From: Microglena sp. YARC
Lineage: Eukaryota; Chlorophyta; Chlorophyceae; Chlamydomonadales; Chlamydomonadaceae
Assembly: GCA_022414725.1 (NCBI GenBank)
Contig: CM039462.1
Coordinates: 37,028,956-37,092,955 of the forward strand
DNA length: 64,000 bases
Reading direction: 5' to 3'
Part shown: in pieces, positions 46,201 through 58,671 of the stretch
How the letters are laid out: every line of letters begins with the position of its first letter
Position numbering within the stretch: position 1 is the first letter of the stretch
Position numbers and translations under genes: made by a program
The notes under the pieces: model-generated
Told to the model about the DNA's origin: nothing
The model's database searches: none
The model's input: the letters and a program-made list of their open reading frames with translations, nothing else

Positions 46201-49200
46201 CTTTGTTTTTCCTGAATCGGACTGATCACATATAGGCACCTGACAAGTTCAGGGACCATTTTCCTACTGTAGGATAGTTTATGGGTTCAGGATCTCAACT
46301 GGTTACGGTTTAAAGAGCGCAGATCGGTAACTACTGATGTAAACTCAGAACTTCCTCGTTCCTTCGAATCTGCTTCTGATCTTTGGTTTTCCTGAATCGG
46401 ACTGATCAACATATAGGCACCTGACCAAGTTCAGGGACCATTTTCCTACTGTAGGATAGTCTATGGGGGTCAGGATCTCAACTGGTTACGGTTTTAAACA
46501 GCGCAGATCGGTAACTACTGATTTAAACTCAGAACTTCCTCGTTCCTTCGAATCTGCTTCTGATCTTTGGTTTTCCTGAATCGGACTGATCACATATAGG
46601 TACCTCACAAGTTCAGGGACCATTTTCCTACTGTAGGATACTTTATGGGGTTCAGGATCTCAACTGGTTACGGTTTAAACAGCGCAGATCGGTAACTACT
46701 GATTTAAACTCAGAACTTCCTCGTTCCTTCGAATCTGCTTCTGATCTTTGGTTTTCCTGAATCGGACTGATCCCATATGGGTACCTGACAAGTTCAGGGA
46801 CCATTTTCCTACTGTAGGATAGTCTATGGGGGTATGTTATAAACATGTTTTATTACATTGATGACCTCTTTGACATATATTCCAAAGCATCCCTTATTCA
46901 TATCTAAGTCTATGTAACTTAAAGGAAGTACGGTATGCAAAGATTTGAATAGTTATTCATTAAATAATGCAGATGTATTCACTGCTGAAATTGGGCCGAA
47001 ATACCCTACGGTTAATAAGCAATATAGACCTTGTGCTAACCGTATATTCCCTTTCCTACCCTTGCTGGCCCTTCACGTTGGTTCCTCTCTTCCCTGTTCC
47101 AATAAATCCGGGACGCCGAACTGTTGTAGTGCTAGCTGGACTGTTGTTCCAAGCAACCGTGTACCGTACTCCTGTCCGGCTCTCAGCTGTCCCCGCGCCC
47201 AGTAGAAGATCCCTGGCAACGGAGCCCACGCACGCCAAACCCCTGAACCCACAAACTGAACCGGCCAAGTGCAATTCGAGCCACCAGATTGTAAACTCGC
47301 ATTCTGAACGCTACGCTACGATCCTCCTCTTCCTCTTTTTTTTCTTCACTTCGACTGGAGACAACTACTAACCAGGCAACGATCACAAGGCATACATGCA
47401 TCGGTGAGCAGCCCTGGTCGCCAACTGCATCTTGGCCTTGTGATCGTTGCCTCGTTAGTGCAAGCTGCTCCTCGTAGTTACACGAGGCTAGTTCGACAAA
47501 TTGTACAAGATTTCGGAAATTACAGAATCCAAGCAGGGGCAAATTTGGCCCTTCAGGAAGCGACAGAGGCCTACTTGGTGGGCCTCTTCGAGAACACTAA
47601 TCTGGCGGCTATACATGCCAAGCGGGTAACCATTATGCCCAAGGATATGCAGGTGCGCTATCTACAGGGGTTGGGGGTGGGGTGGGGGGTGGGTGGGCGG
47701 GGTGGGGGGTAAGAGTTGGATCCACACAAAATATGCTGCAGCTTCTGGGCAGATCCCTAGGTGGGCAGTTGGCCTTTGGTAAAAATATGCTGCAGCTGCT
47801 GGGACCCGTACACGACAAAACACAATAGTACACTACACTACACTACTTAACAGTACACAACACTATACAACACTACACAACACTACACAACACTACACAA
47901 CACTATAGAACAAGGGGGTTGGGAGGGGGATGGGGGGGGGGGGGGGGGGGGGGGACTGAGCTACTTGAAACACTCACTCATTCACTAACTTTGATGTCTG
48001 TTTCCACTTGCAGCTCGCTCGGAGGATTCGAGGGGAGCGAAACTAGGACTTGCAAGAAGTTGTGGTGAGTTATGCTTTCATGCCTGAACCACCCTCATGT
48101 AACAACTTAATGAATGCATGTTACTTATCAATAATATCATAATATGGCTTAGCTGAACCTACCCATACTGTAGCCCGATAAGCGCCCTTGAGGCTGCTTG
48201 CTACAGAATGGGCGGGAGATGCGATTTGCCTTGTATGGTATGCCTTAACCACCCTCATGTAACAACTTAATTAATGCATGTTACTTATCAATAATATCAG
48301 AATATGGCTTAGCTGAACCTACCCATACTGTAGCCCGATAAGCGCCCTTGAGGCTGCTTGCTACAGAATGGGCGGGAGATGCGATTTGCCTTGTATGGTA
48401 TGCCTGAACCACCCTCATGTAACAACTTAATTAATGCATGTTACTTATCAATAATATCAGAATATGGCTTAGCTGAACCTACCCATACTGTAGCCCGATA
48501 AGCGCCCTTGAGGCTGCTTGCTACAGAATGGGCGGGAGAATGCGATTTGCCTTGTATGGTATGCCTGAACCACCCTCATGTAACAACTTAATTAATGCAT
48601 GTTACTTATCAATAATATCATAATATGGCTTAGCTGAAACCTACCCATACTGTAGCCCGATAAGCGCCCTTGAGGCTGCTTGCTACAGAATGGGCGGGAG
48701 ATGCGATTTGCCTTGTATGGTATGCCTGAACCACCCTCATGTAACAACTTAATTAATGCATGTCAGTAATAAAAAAATATGGCTTAGCTGCACCTGCCCA
48801 TTATGTAGCCGCATAAGCGCCCTTGAGGCTGCTTGCTACAAAATGGGTGGTCAATGCGTTTAGCCATGTATGCATCCACCACCCTCTGCACACACTTAAG
48901 TCACCTACATGATAAGTGCAGCACTTTCTAAGCAGCATTATCTTACTCATTCTAATGTTTTTCCCTTGCAGGTCATTCATGAATGCTGGCTGTTGGGAGC
49001 AAGTAAAGGACGAATATGCAGTAAAGGAGCTGCCTGGAAGCTGCCATCATGTGGTGCCAAGCTTAGCCAATGGGATATTAAGGCATGTTAGTGCCCTGAA
49101 TATATAGTAGCATGGAGCAGTAATCATAGGGTGACTTTAGTTTGGGTTTTGTTTATGAGGGTTTAAAGGTACTGCCTGTCCTTGTTGACCAGGACAGGCA

Positions 49201-51285
49201 GTACCTTTAAACCCTCATACAAAAAACCCAAAAATTTAATTTGAAATTTCAAGCACAGCAGTAGATAGGCCTTATTATCCCTTCCACCACCTTGGACAAT
49301 AGCCGGGCCTGGTAGTTGACAATATACAGCCTTCTTGTGCGATACCCACGAGAGCACTGTATTGTATTCATCAATTGTGCGATACCCACAACGATGAATA
49401 CTTTCCCTACAACTGAATTAGACCTAACTTCCAGCCAGCTCCATTAGGTTGTACAGCTTCCAGCCATGGGTTGTACAGCTTCCAGCTAGCTCCTTAGGTT
49501 GTAGAACTTCCAGCCAGCTTCAATAGACTTTCACTTTGTGTGACAGGTTGTACAGCTTCTAGCCAAATCCATTAGGTTGTACAGCTTCCAGCCAGCTGCA
49601 TTAGGTTGTACAGCTTCTAGCCAGCTCCATTAGGTTGTAGAGCTTCCAGCCAGCTCCATTAGACTTTCACTTGTGTGGCAGGTTGTAAAGCTTCCACCCA
49701 GCTCCATTAGGTTGTACAGCTTCCAGCCAGCTCCATAAGACTTTCACTTTGTGTGCCAGGATGTATAGCTTCCAGCCAGCTCCATTAGGCTGTCTCTCTG
49801 TATATTAGGTTGTTGTGTAGCTTCGAGCCAGCTAAGCCGTCCTCAGCAGGAAAATTAAAATATATGATACCAATTTGTTTTCTGGCATTATATTTTGTTT
49901 CCTTTCTTGTAAAAGTTTCTTTCCTACCATTGTCCAAAGTGCGAGTACTTAAACACGCACACACACCCTACTTGGGCTGTTTCCAAACTCCTACATTCAA
50001 CTTCAACTTGGGTTACATAGCCAGACTTCAACTTGGTTACATAGCCAGACTTCAACTTGGTTACGTAGCCAGACTTCAACTTGGTTACATAGCCAGACTT
50101 CAACTTGGTTACATAGCCAGTTGTGACACTTGAGATTACAGCCATCATCTTGCTAGCACCTACACCCCACCCTAGATTTTTGTCTAGCCAATGAAAGCAC
50201 AACTAATGTACTACAAGGTACGGATTTGTGCCGGTTATCGCTAGGCGCTCGCCCGCCTCGGATTCAAAGCTTCCTACCTCTCGGCAGCCTACATATGGGA
50301 GCTTAGCTACATTTCGAAGTGCAATATCTTCGACCACCTTGAATTCCGTTTGATATTGTCTTGATTGACTTCCGTCTGATTCAATGAATAAGCTGCTTGA
50401 ATTGAATCACTAATTCAAACTGTTTTCAAGGTACCCTGATTCAAGGGGAAAACCGCTTGATAGGGGTTCATTGATTCAAACCAGTTGATTCAAACGATTT
50501 CAAAGGTCTGCCTAAATACCGACGAAGAGGGGGCCGGTCACCTCAGGCTGCATAGGGCGGCCAGGCTGTTTTGTGGGGTCATGCCTAGACTAGTCGATAA
50601 GAGGGGGCCGGTCACCTCAGGCTGCATAGGGCGGCCAGGCTGTTTTGTGGGGTCATGCCTAGACTAGTCGATAAGAGAGTCAGAAATATTACATTAAATT
50701 TCCCCTGTTATTATGACTGGATCACTGCAGCACGTCTGCCAACCCACTACCCCCCACCTCTCCACCTCTTCTCCCTCCTCTCCTTTAGCCTATCTTCCCC
50801 CTCCTCTTCCTCCTTCCAGCCTTCACCGAACCCGAACCATTTCCACAAACCCTTTACCAACCCATTACTAGACCATTATCAGACCACTACCAACCCATTA
50901 CACTCTGCCACAGGATACTGCAAACACCGGATTTTTAGACACAGGATTGCAAACCCTGGTTAATAATGCCGTTGCCAATGGCCTGTCTGGTATTGTCAAT
51001 GAAGTGGACACCTCCCCTGACACGGAATTCGCCAATGAGGTACAGGCCAATAATATTTGACTTGACTTGACTTGACTCTACTTGACTTGACTTGACTTGG
51101 CGTTGAACTCCCCTCCCCTCAACTCAACTTGACTCCCCTCAACTCCCCTCCCCTCAACTCAACTCAACTCCCCTTCAGTCCCATTAACACCCCTGCACTG
51201 ACCTTACCTCCCCTTAACATACCTTAACTGACCTTAACTCCCCTTAAATCCCCTTAACTCTCCTTAACTCCCCCCCCTCCCCTCC

Positions 51286-51316
<31 letters not shown>

Positions 51317-53699
51317 CCCCCCCCCCCCCCCCTCACCCTCACCCTCACCCTCACCCTCAACTCAACTCAACTCAACTCAACTCCCTCAACTCCCCTCAAC
51401 TTCTTTAACTCCCCTCAACTCAACTCAACTCAACTCAACTCAACTCAACTCCCTCAACTTCTTTAACTCCCCTCAACTCCCTCAACTCCCTCAACTCAAC
51501 TTCTTTAACTACCCTCAAATCCCCTCAACTCAACTCCCCTCCCCTCAACTCAACTCAACTTAACTCCCCTCCCCTCAACTCAACTCCCCTCAACTCCCCT
51601 CAACTCCCCTCAACTCCCATCAAGTCAACTCAACTCAAGTCAACTCAACTCAACTCAACTCAACTCAACTCAACTCAACTCAACTCAACTCAACTCAACT
51701 CAACTCAACTCAACTCAACTCAACTCAACTCAACTCAACTCAACTCAACTCAACTCAACTCAACTCAACTCAACTCAACTCAACTCAACTCAACTAACTC
51801 AACTCAACTCAACTCAACTCAACTCAACCCCCCTCCCCTCCCCTCCCCTCCACTCCCCTCAACTCCCCTCCCATCAACTCCCTTCAACTCCCTTCTCATC
51901 CTCCCCTCCCCTTGTCTTCTCTCCACAGGTCATACACAACCAGGCAGTCGCCTCCCAGTCGGGCGTCAACGCCCTCTCCGTATTCTTCAACATAAATTTC
52001 TTCATGTACATCAGAAGTGCTACGCACATATGTGGTTCCAGCGTCACTGTCACTGGCCAAGAAGGCCCTGGGTTGCTCTACAAATGTAACGACACAACTG
52101 TGGACGGCTTTACAGTCATCCCTTTCCAAATCCTTTGCTGTCGTATCTCGCAACTTCCCTTCCTCCCCATCGTCCTTACCGTTAGGAGCCCCCAGGTATT
52201 GCTTGTTTCCTATTGTTGAAAACAACCCCCCCCAAAATGGCCCCAAAAGCCCCTAAATTGCCCTTAACAGCTGTAATATGCTACATAACGTAAGGAGCCC
52301 CAAGGCATTTCTCCTTTCTTGTGGTTGGAAAAAAACTGAACAGATATTTTAGTGTTTGCAAATGATCATGCATTGATGATCTGCATTAATCATAGTATTG
52401 CATTAATTTAAAGTCCGCTCACTGTTTATGTCATGTTCTTGCATTTACTATTTGTCACGTCCTATCTATGCCTAAATACACAAATCCATACAGCCATGAA
52501 CCATACAGCCATGAGGACACCTTGTATAATTAAATGATCACTGTAGCACGAACTTAGGCCCCTGTTGGTAAAAGGATTTTTGGGGGTCAGTTCATCAGCG
52601 TTGTTTTCTTTTGAAGTCCTTCCTGACACGGTTGGGCAAGTCCCTTAAGCCTACTTGGCCCCCCCCCTGGACGAACTTACATGCAAAGCAGTCTGAATAG
52701 GCTTGCTCCCATCGTAAGGCATCGTGAGCTCACTCCCTTGGGAAGTGATCCCACCATGCCTCACGATGGGTGCAAGCCTATTCAGATGGTTTTGCCAGAG
52801 GCTAGTCATACATACAGCCATGAGATAAACAAATAAATAATACCAAACTCATGGGGAATGAGCTCACCATGCCTCCGGATGGGAGCAAGCCTACGCAGAT
52901 GGTTTTGCAGGAGGCAGGTCATACACAAGTTTTACATGCATGCAACAGTGACATCTACTATATGGCCTCCATTAAATGCGGGTCTCAAATATGGGAGGAA
53001 ATTACAATCAGGGTCTGACATACAAAGCCATGAGGACGCTGCTGGCACAACCATGGGAGGAAAAATATGGGAGGAAAATACGGGAGGAAACGAAAATATG
53101 GGAGGAAAATACAATCAGGGACAGCCATGAGGACGCTGCTGGCACAACCATATAAATAAGCTTGCTCTCAACATACATCCTGGTGAGCTCAGTAGGCACG
53201 ACGCATCGGTTGCTTACCTGAACCGACACAGAGTTACCACAATCCCCACAGCCATGAGCCATACATAGCCATGAGGATGCTTCTGGCAAAACCATATTAG
53301 TAAGCTTGCTCCCATCATGAATCCTGGTGAGCTCACTCCCCCTGGGATTCAGCTCACCAAGCCTCACAATGTGAGCATGACTACTAAGATGGTTTTGCCA
53401 GAGGCTGGTCTACACACAGCCACAAAACACACAAATACAAAAAACCAAACTCACGGGGAATCAGCTCACCAAGCTTCACGATGGGAGCAAGCCTATTCAG
53501 ATGGTTTGTTGGTTGGTTTTGCATTATAAATTATGGCTCGTGGATTGGATTAATTATTAGGTAAGTTTGGTTTTATGTATTTGTGTGTCTCATGGCTGTG
53601 TGTTTGTCCAGCCTCCAAACCAGCCAACAAGGTAAAGTGAGTTTGTGTGTAATCAGCCCCCCCCCCCCCCCCCCCCCCCCCCCACACACACACATCCCC

Positions 53700-53730
<31 letters not shown>

Positions 53731-56700
53731 CCTTCAACCCCCCAGGCAACTTCCACATGGCGTTGGAGTATTATTTGTGTATCTTATGTTTCTTATGTAT
53801 CTTGTATTGTCCTTATTTTGTCAATTGCAGGCGGACATTAGCTCAGAACTGCTCATCGAGACCTACGACCAGTTTGTGGAGCAAGCCACCTTCTTCTCCG
53901 ACCCCCCTGCTGCCACCCTCCTTACTTCTGCCGTCAACCCTCCTGACGGATTCTCTGACGAGGCTGTTGTCACCCAGGTCGCGAATGACCGAGCTTCGGT
54001 ACGTCACTTCGAATGTTGGATTTGAATTTGAAATATCGTATTTTGAACCCTGGTGTATTCTCTGACCAGCCGGCTGCCAGCCAATTTGTAGAGGACAGGG
54101 CTTAGGAACGTCACTTCGAATGATGGGTATGAATTTGAAAGTTTAATTTTGAATCCTGGCGGATTCTCTGGCCAGCCAGGTTGAGAAAGACCAAGCTGCG
54201 GTACGTCACCTCGAATATTGGGGATCTAGGGCACCCTTTTATTAGACTACAAAAGGGTGCCCTATATACTTTATTAGGGTACCTCCACCCACACATCCAG
54301 GGCTCCACCCACACATCCATCTCCATTCCCACCTCCACCTTCACCTCCACACCCACCTGATCCTCCATCTCCACCCCCACCTCCACTATCACCTCCGCTC
54401 CCACCTCCACTCCCACATCCACCCCCACCTAATTCCCCACATCCACCCACATCCACCCCCACTCCCACCCACACCCACCTCCATCTCCACCTCGCCCTCC
54501 CCTCGTCACACTATCAATATTAGGGCCCTTTACCGACTTTGGCAGACCTCGTTACAGACCATTTACATAGTTCCCTATGTAAATGGTCTGTAACGAGGTC
54601 TGTAAATGACAGAAGGGACTCGCGGTTTGTAAAAGGACTGTAAAAAGTATGTAAGACCTGGGGTACAGAGCTTTTACCGTGGTGGCTGGCGGCCTGTAAA
54701 CGGTGTGTAAACAGTCACGATGAAAACGACTTGCAACGCTCAGGATGACCTAAGGGGGAATCGAACCCCCGACACTTGTGTGGCTTGAGCAAAATGTTAC
54801 GCTGCAGGATCTGTGGTATCACTGAAACTGGCTGGAAACCCTTACACGTGCCACCAAGCGCGAGCGAGGAAACCACGAAACCCTGGTTGCATAAAACGCA
54901 GGTCCCTGTCCTTGCCCTTCTGATGACCACTGACATCTCACCTCCACCCCCACCCCGCCCTCCCCTCATCAGGTCGCTGTCCTTGCCTGTGGTGCAGCTC
55001 CCCCCATAGGCCCCCATCCCCACCCCACCCTCCCCTCATCAGGTCGCTGTCCTTGCCTGTGGTGCAGCCCCCCCCATAGGCCCCTACCCCCACCCCCGCC
55101 CTCTCCTCTCCAGGTCGCTGTCCTTGCCTGTGGTGCAGCCCCACCCATAGGCCCCCATCCCCACCCGCCCTTCCCTCTCCAGGTCACTATCCTTGCCCTT
55201 CTGATTACCACTCATCCCCATCCCCACTCCTACTCCCACCCCCACCCGCCCTTCCCTCTCCAGGTCACTGTCCTTGCCCCTCTGATTACCACTCACCCCC
55301 ACCCACACTCCCGCTCCACTCTGACCTCGCCCTCCCCTCTCCAGATCACTGTCATTGCCCTTTTGATTACCACTCTCCCGCACCCCCACTCCCACCCCGC
55401 CCCCCCTCTCCAGGTCACTGTCCTTGCCCTTTTGATTACTACTCACCCCATCCCACACTCCCACTCCCACTCCCACCCTTCCTCCCCTCTCCAGGTCACT
55501 GGCCTTGCTCTCTTGATTACCACTCATCTGCACCCACACTCCCACCCCGCCCTCCCCTCTCCTCTCCAAGTCACTGTCCTAGCCCTTTTGATTACCACTC
55601 ACCCGCACCCCCACTACCCACCCCGCCCTCCCTCTCCAGGTCACTGTCCTTGCCCTTTTGATTACTACTCACCCACACCCCCACTCCCACTTCCACCTCC
55701 ACCCCTTCCTCCCCTCTCCAGGTCACTGTCCTTGCCCTCTTGATTACCACTCACCCGCACCCCCACTCCCACCCGCCCTCCCCTCTCAAGGTCACTGTCC
55801 TAGCCTTTTTTATTACCACTCACCCGCACCCCCACCCCACCCCCTTTCCTCCCCTCTACAGGTCACTGTCCTAGCCCTTTGGATTACTACTCACCCCCAA
55901 CCCCACTCCCACCCCCACCCCGCCCTCCCCTCTCCAGGTCACTGTCCTAGCCCTTTTGATTACTACTCACCCCCACCCCCACTCCACTTCCACCCCCACC
56001 CCTTCCTCCCCTCTCCAGGTCACTATCCTTGCCCTCTTGATTACCACTCACCCGCACCCCCAGCCCCGCCCTCCCCTCTCCTCTCCAAGTCACTGTCCTA
56101 GCCCTTTTGATTACCACTATCCCGCACCCCCACTACCACCCCGCCCTCCCTCTCCAGGTCACTGTCCTTGCCCTTTTGATTACCACTCACCCGCATCCCC
56201 CCCCCCCCACCCCACCCCACCCACCCACCCTTTCCTCCCTCTCCAGGTCACTGTCCTAGCCCTTTTGATTACTACTCACCCCCAAACCCACTCCCACTCC
56301 CACCCCAACCCTTCCTCCCCTCTCCAGGTCACTGTCCTTGCCCTTTTGATTACCACTCACCCGCACCCCCACCCCCCACCTCCACCCGCCCTCCCCTCTT
56401 CATCAGGTCGCTGTCCTTGCCCTTTTGATTACTACTCACCCCAACCCCACTCCCACTCCACCCCAACCCCTTCCTCCCCTCTCCAGGTCACTGTCCTTGC
56501 TCTTTTGATTACCACTCACCTGCACCCCCACTCCCACCCCGCCCTCCCCTCTCCAGGTCACTGTCCTTGCCTTATGATTACTACTCGCCCCCACCCCCAC
56601 CCCCACTTCCACTTCCACCTCCACCCCTTCCCCCTCTACCCAGGTCACTGTCCTCGCCCTTTTGATTACCACTCACCCGCACCCCCACTCCCACCCCTTC

Positions 56701-58636
56701 CTCCCCTCTCCAGGTCACTGTCCTCGCCCTTTTGATTACCACTATCCCACACCCCCACTACACCCCCTTTCCTCCCCTCTTCAGGTCACTGTCCTAGCCC
56801 TTTTGATTACTACTCACCCCCACCCCACTCCACTTCCACCTCCACCCCTTCCTCCCTCTCCAGGTCACTGTCCTTGCCCTTTTGATTACCACTCACCCCC
56901 ACCCCCACCCCCCACCTCCACCCCGCCCTCCCTTTTCATCAGGTCGCTGTGCTTGCTCTTCTGATTACCACAAACATCTCAGACTTCATCGCTATGGCTG
57001 ATCTGACATGCAACAACGACATTACCTTTGCGGGGCCCATCAGCTCCACCACTCTGAGCCCATCTACCATCTACTTCCACTGTGGGGACGGCCCCATTCC
57101 TGACTTTGCCATCCCGGAGCTGGCCACAGTCATCCTGGTCCCTGAGCTGTGCTGCTCCCCTCCACCCCCTCCACCCCCACGGCTGCCGCCTCCCCCCCCT
57201 CCCCATCGTCGGTCTCACTTCTGGTAGTGGTGGATAGCACTGGAGGGGCATGCCGCCGCCACAGCCTCCGTCGTTTTCTTCTGGCATGTGAACCGGATGA
57301 GGGTGCCATCTTTGATTCACTTCAAGTACGTTTTGAAATGCCACACACTGTACTAGTCTCACCCACACTCTTCCCAGCCTCTCCCTCCTCATCCCCCACC
57401 CCCACCCACAAACACAAACACATCACACTGACCTCCCCGATGTGGCTGTGTCCTGCCACCGCCACAGCCTGAGTCGTTTCCTCCTTGCATGTGAACCGGA
57501 CGAGGGTGCCATCTTTGATTCACTTCAAGTACGTGTTGACATGTCAAGCTACTCAGCTCTCTCCCCCCCCCCCCCCCCCCCCCCGCCCCTCCCCCCCAAC
57601 ACACACACCCTCACCCTTACCTGACCCCCCTCACCCCCCTCACCCTCCCCACCAACCCTGACCTCCCTGATATGGTTGTGTCCTGCCGCCGTCTCCATGA
57701 CCTCGTCGTGTGCTGCTGGCTAGGACCTCACAAGGTTGCTATCTATGAGTAAATTCTGTAGATTTTGACATGCCACACACTGCCCTAGTCTCACCCACAC
57801 GCTCCCCACCCTCACCCTCCTCACACTGACCTCCCTAGATAACCACTCCACAGCGCACACACACCATCACCATCACCATATTCACAGCCCCCCCCCCCCC
57901 CCCGTCACCAACCCTGCCATTGGGCCCTACCCTCCACCCGCGCTGGGCCCCACACACCACCCTCACTGCCTCACCCCCTCACCCACCCACTGACCCAGCC
58001 ACCCAATGACCCAGCCTCACCAACCTACCCACCTACCCACCCAGCCTCATCCACCCACTGGCCCACCACCCACTGACCACTCCTCACCAACCCACTCGCA
58101 CAGCCTCACCCCCTAACCCCCCCCCCCCCCCCCCCCCCCTCCCCTCTCCTCACTGCAGTCTGCTTGAATTAATTCCCAATGACCCACACAATATCACCCT
58201 CACCTCACCACCCACACCCCACAACACCCCACCCGACACACCCAACCCAACCCAACCCAATATCCCCCCCCCCCACACACACTGCAGTCTACATTGGATG
58301 AATTCCACAATGACACCGACCCGCTGATGCTTGACTTCAATTTCACTCGCGGCAAACCCACCGGTGTCCTACCAAACGGCGATTACCTCCTTGAGGGATT
58401 GAGGGAAGGTGCAGATCGCACAAGTCCTAACAGCGACATCCTTACCTTCATCGCTGAGGGCAGTGAGGACGAAGTTGATGGGCTGGGTGGATATGTGGCG
58501 ATGAGAATCTTGGAGCTTGTGGAGGAGGGCAATATTGTGTGCAACTCAGTGATCACCCTTATAGGGACAGTGGACCCATTCACGATGCAGGTGCGCAACA
58601 GCAAGGTTAAGTGGGGGTGATGGTTAGAAGCTGGAG

Positions 58637-58671
<35 letters not shown>

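Larger units (their letters stand above)
43697..50524 (+). mobile_element. 6.8-kb element with terminal inverted repeats carrying a histone H3 gene
   Basis: The left end starts CGTCGGTATTTAG and the right end finishes CTAAATACCGACG. Inward similarity continues imperfectly for about 25 more bases (CTTTGA and TCGTTTGAA on both ends), giving a TIR of roughly 38 bp. The outer flanks are the same 74-bp repeat unit interrupted at the same place: AGTCGATAA on the left, AAGAGGGGGCCGG on the right, while uninterrupted units read AGTCGATAAGAGGGGG. That leaves a 2-bp (AA) apparent duplication and shows a single insertion event. Inside are a histone H3 gene, two inverted satellite blocks, several other tandem repeats and a hairpin. 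I see no transposase, so it would be non-autonomous. Confidence 0.65.

Noticed and set aside
46967..47371. ORF of 134 residues upstream of H3 as the H3 N-terminus
   Set aside because: A short stretch (PGRRTVVVL) vaguely recalls the RPGTVALRE region of H3, but the rest does not align and no splice joins it convincingly.
50220..50300. Possible tRNA near GCGCTCGCCCGCCTCGGATTC
   Set aside because: It has a tRNA-like look, but no T-loop consensus or cloverleaf could be drawn.
55084..56735. Long ORFs over 54.9-56.9 kb on both strands
   Set aside because: They are products of the acceptor-site tandem array. Only the final copy leads into a supported exon.
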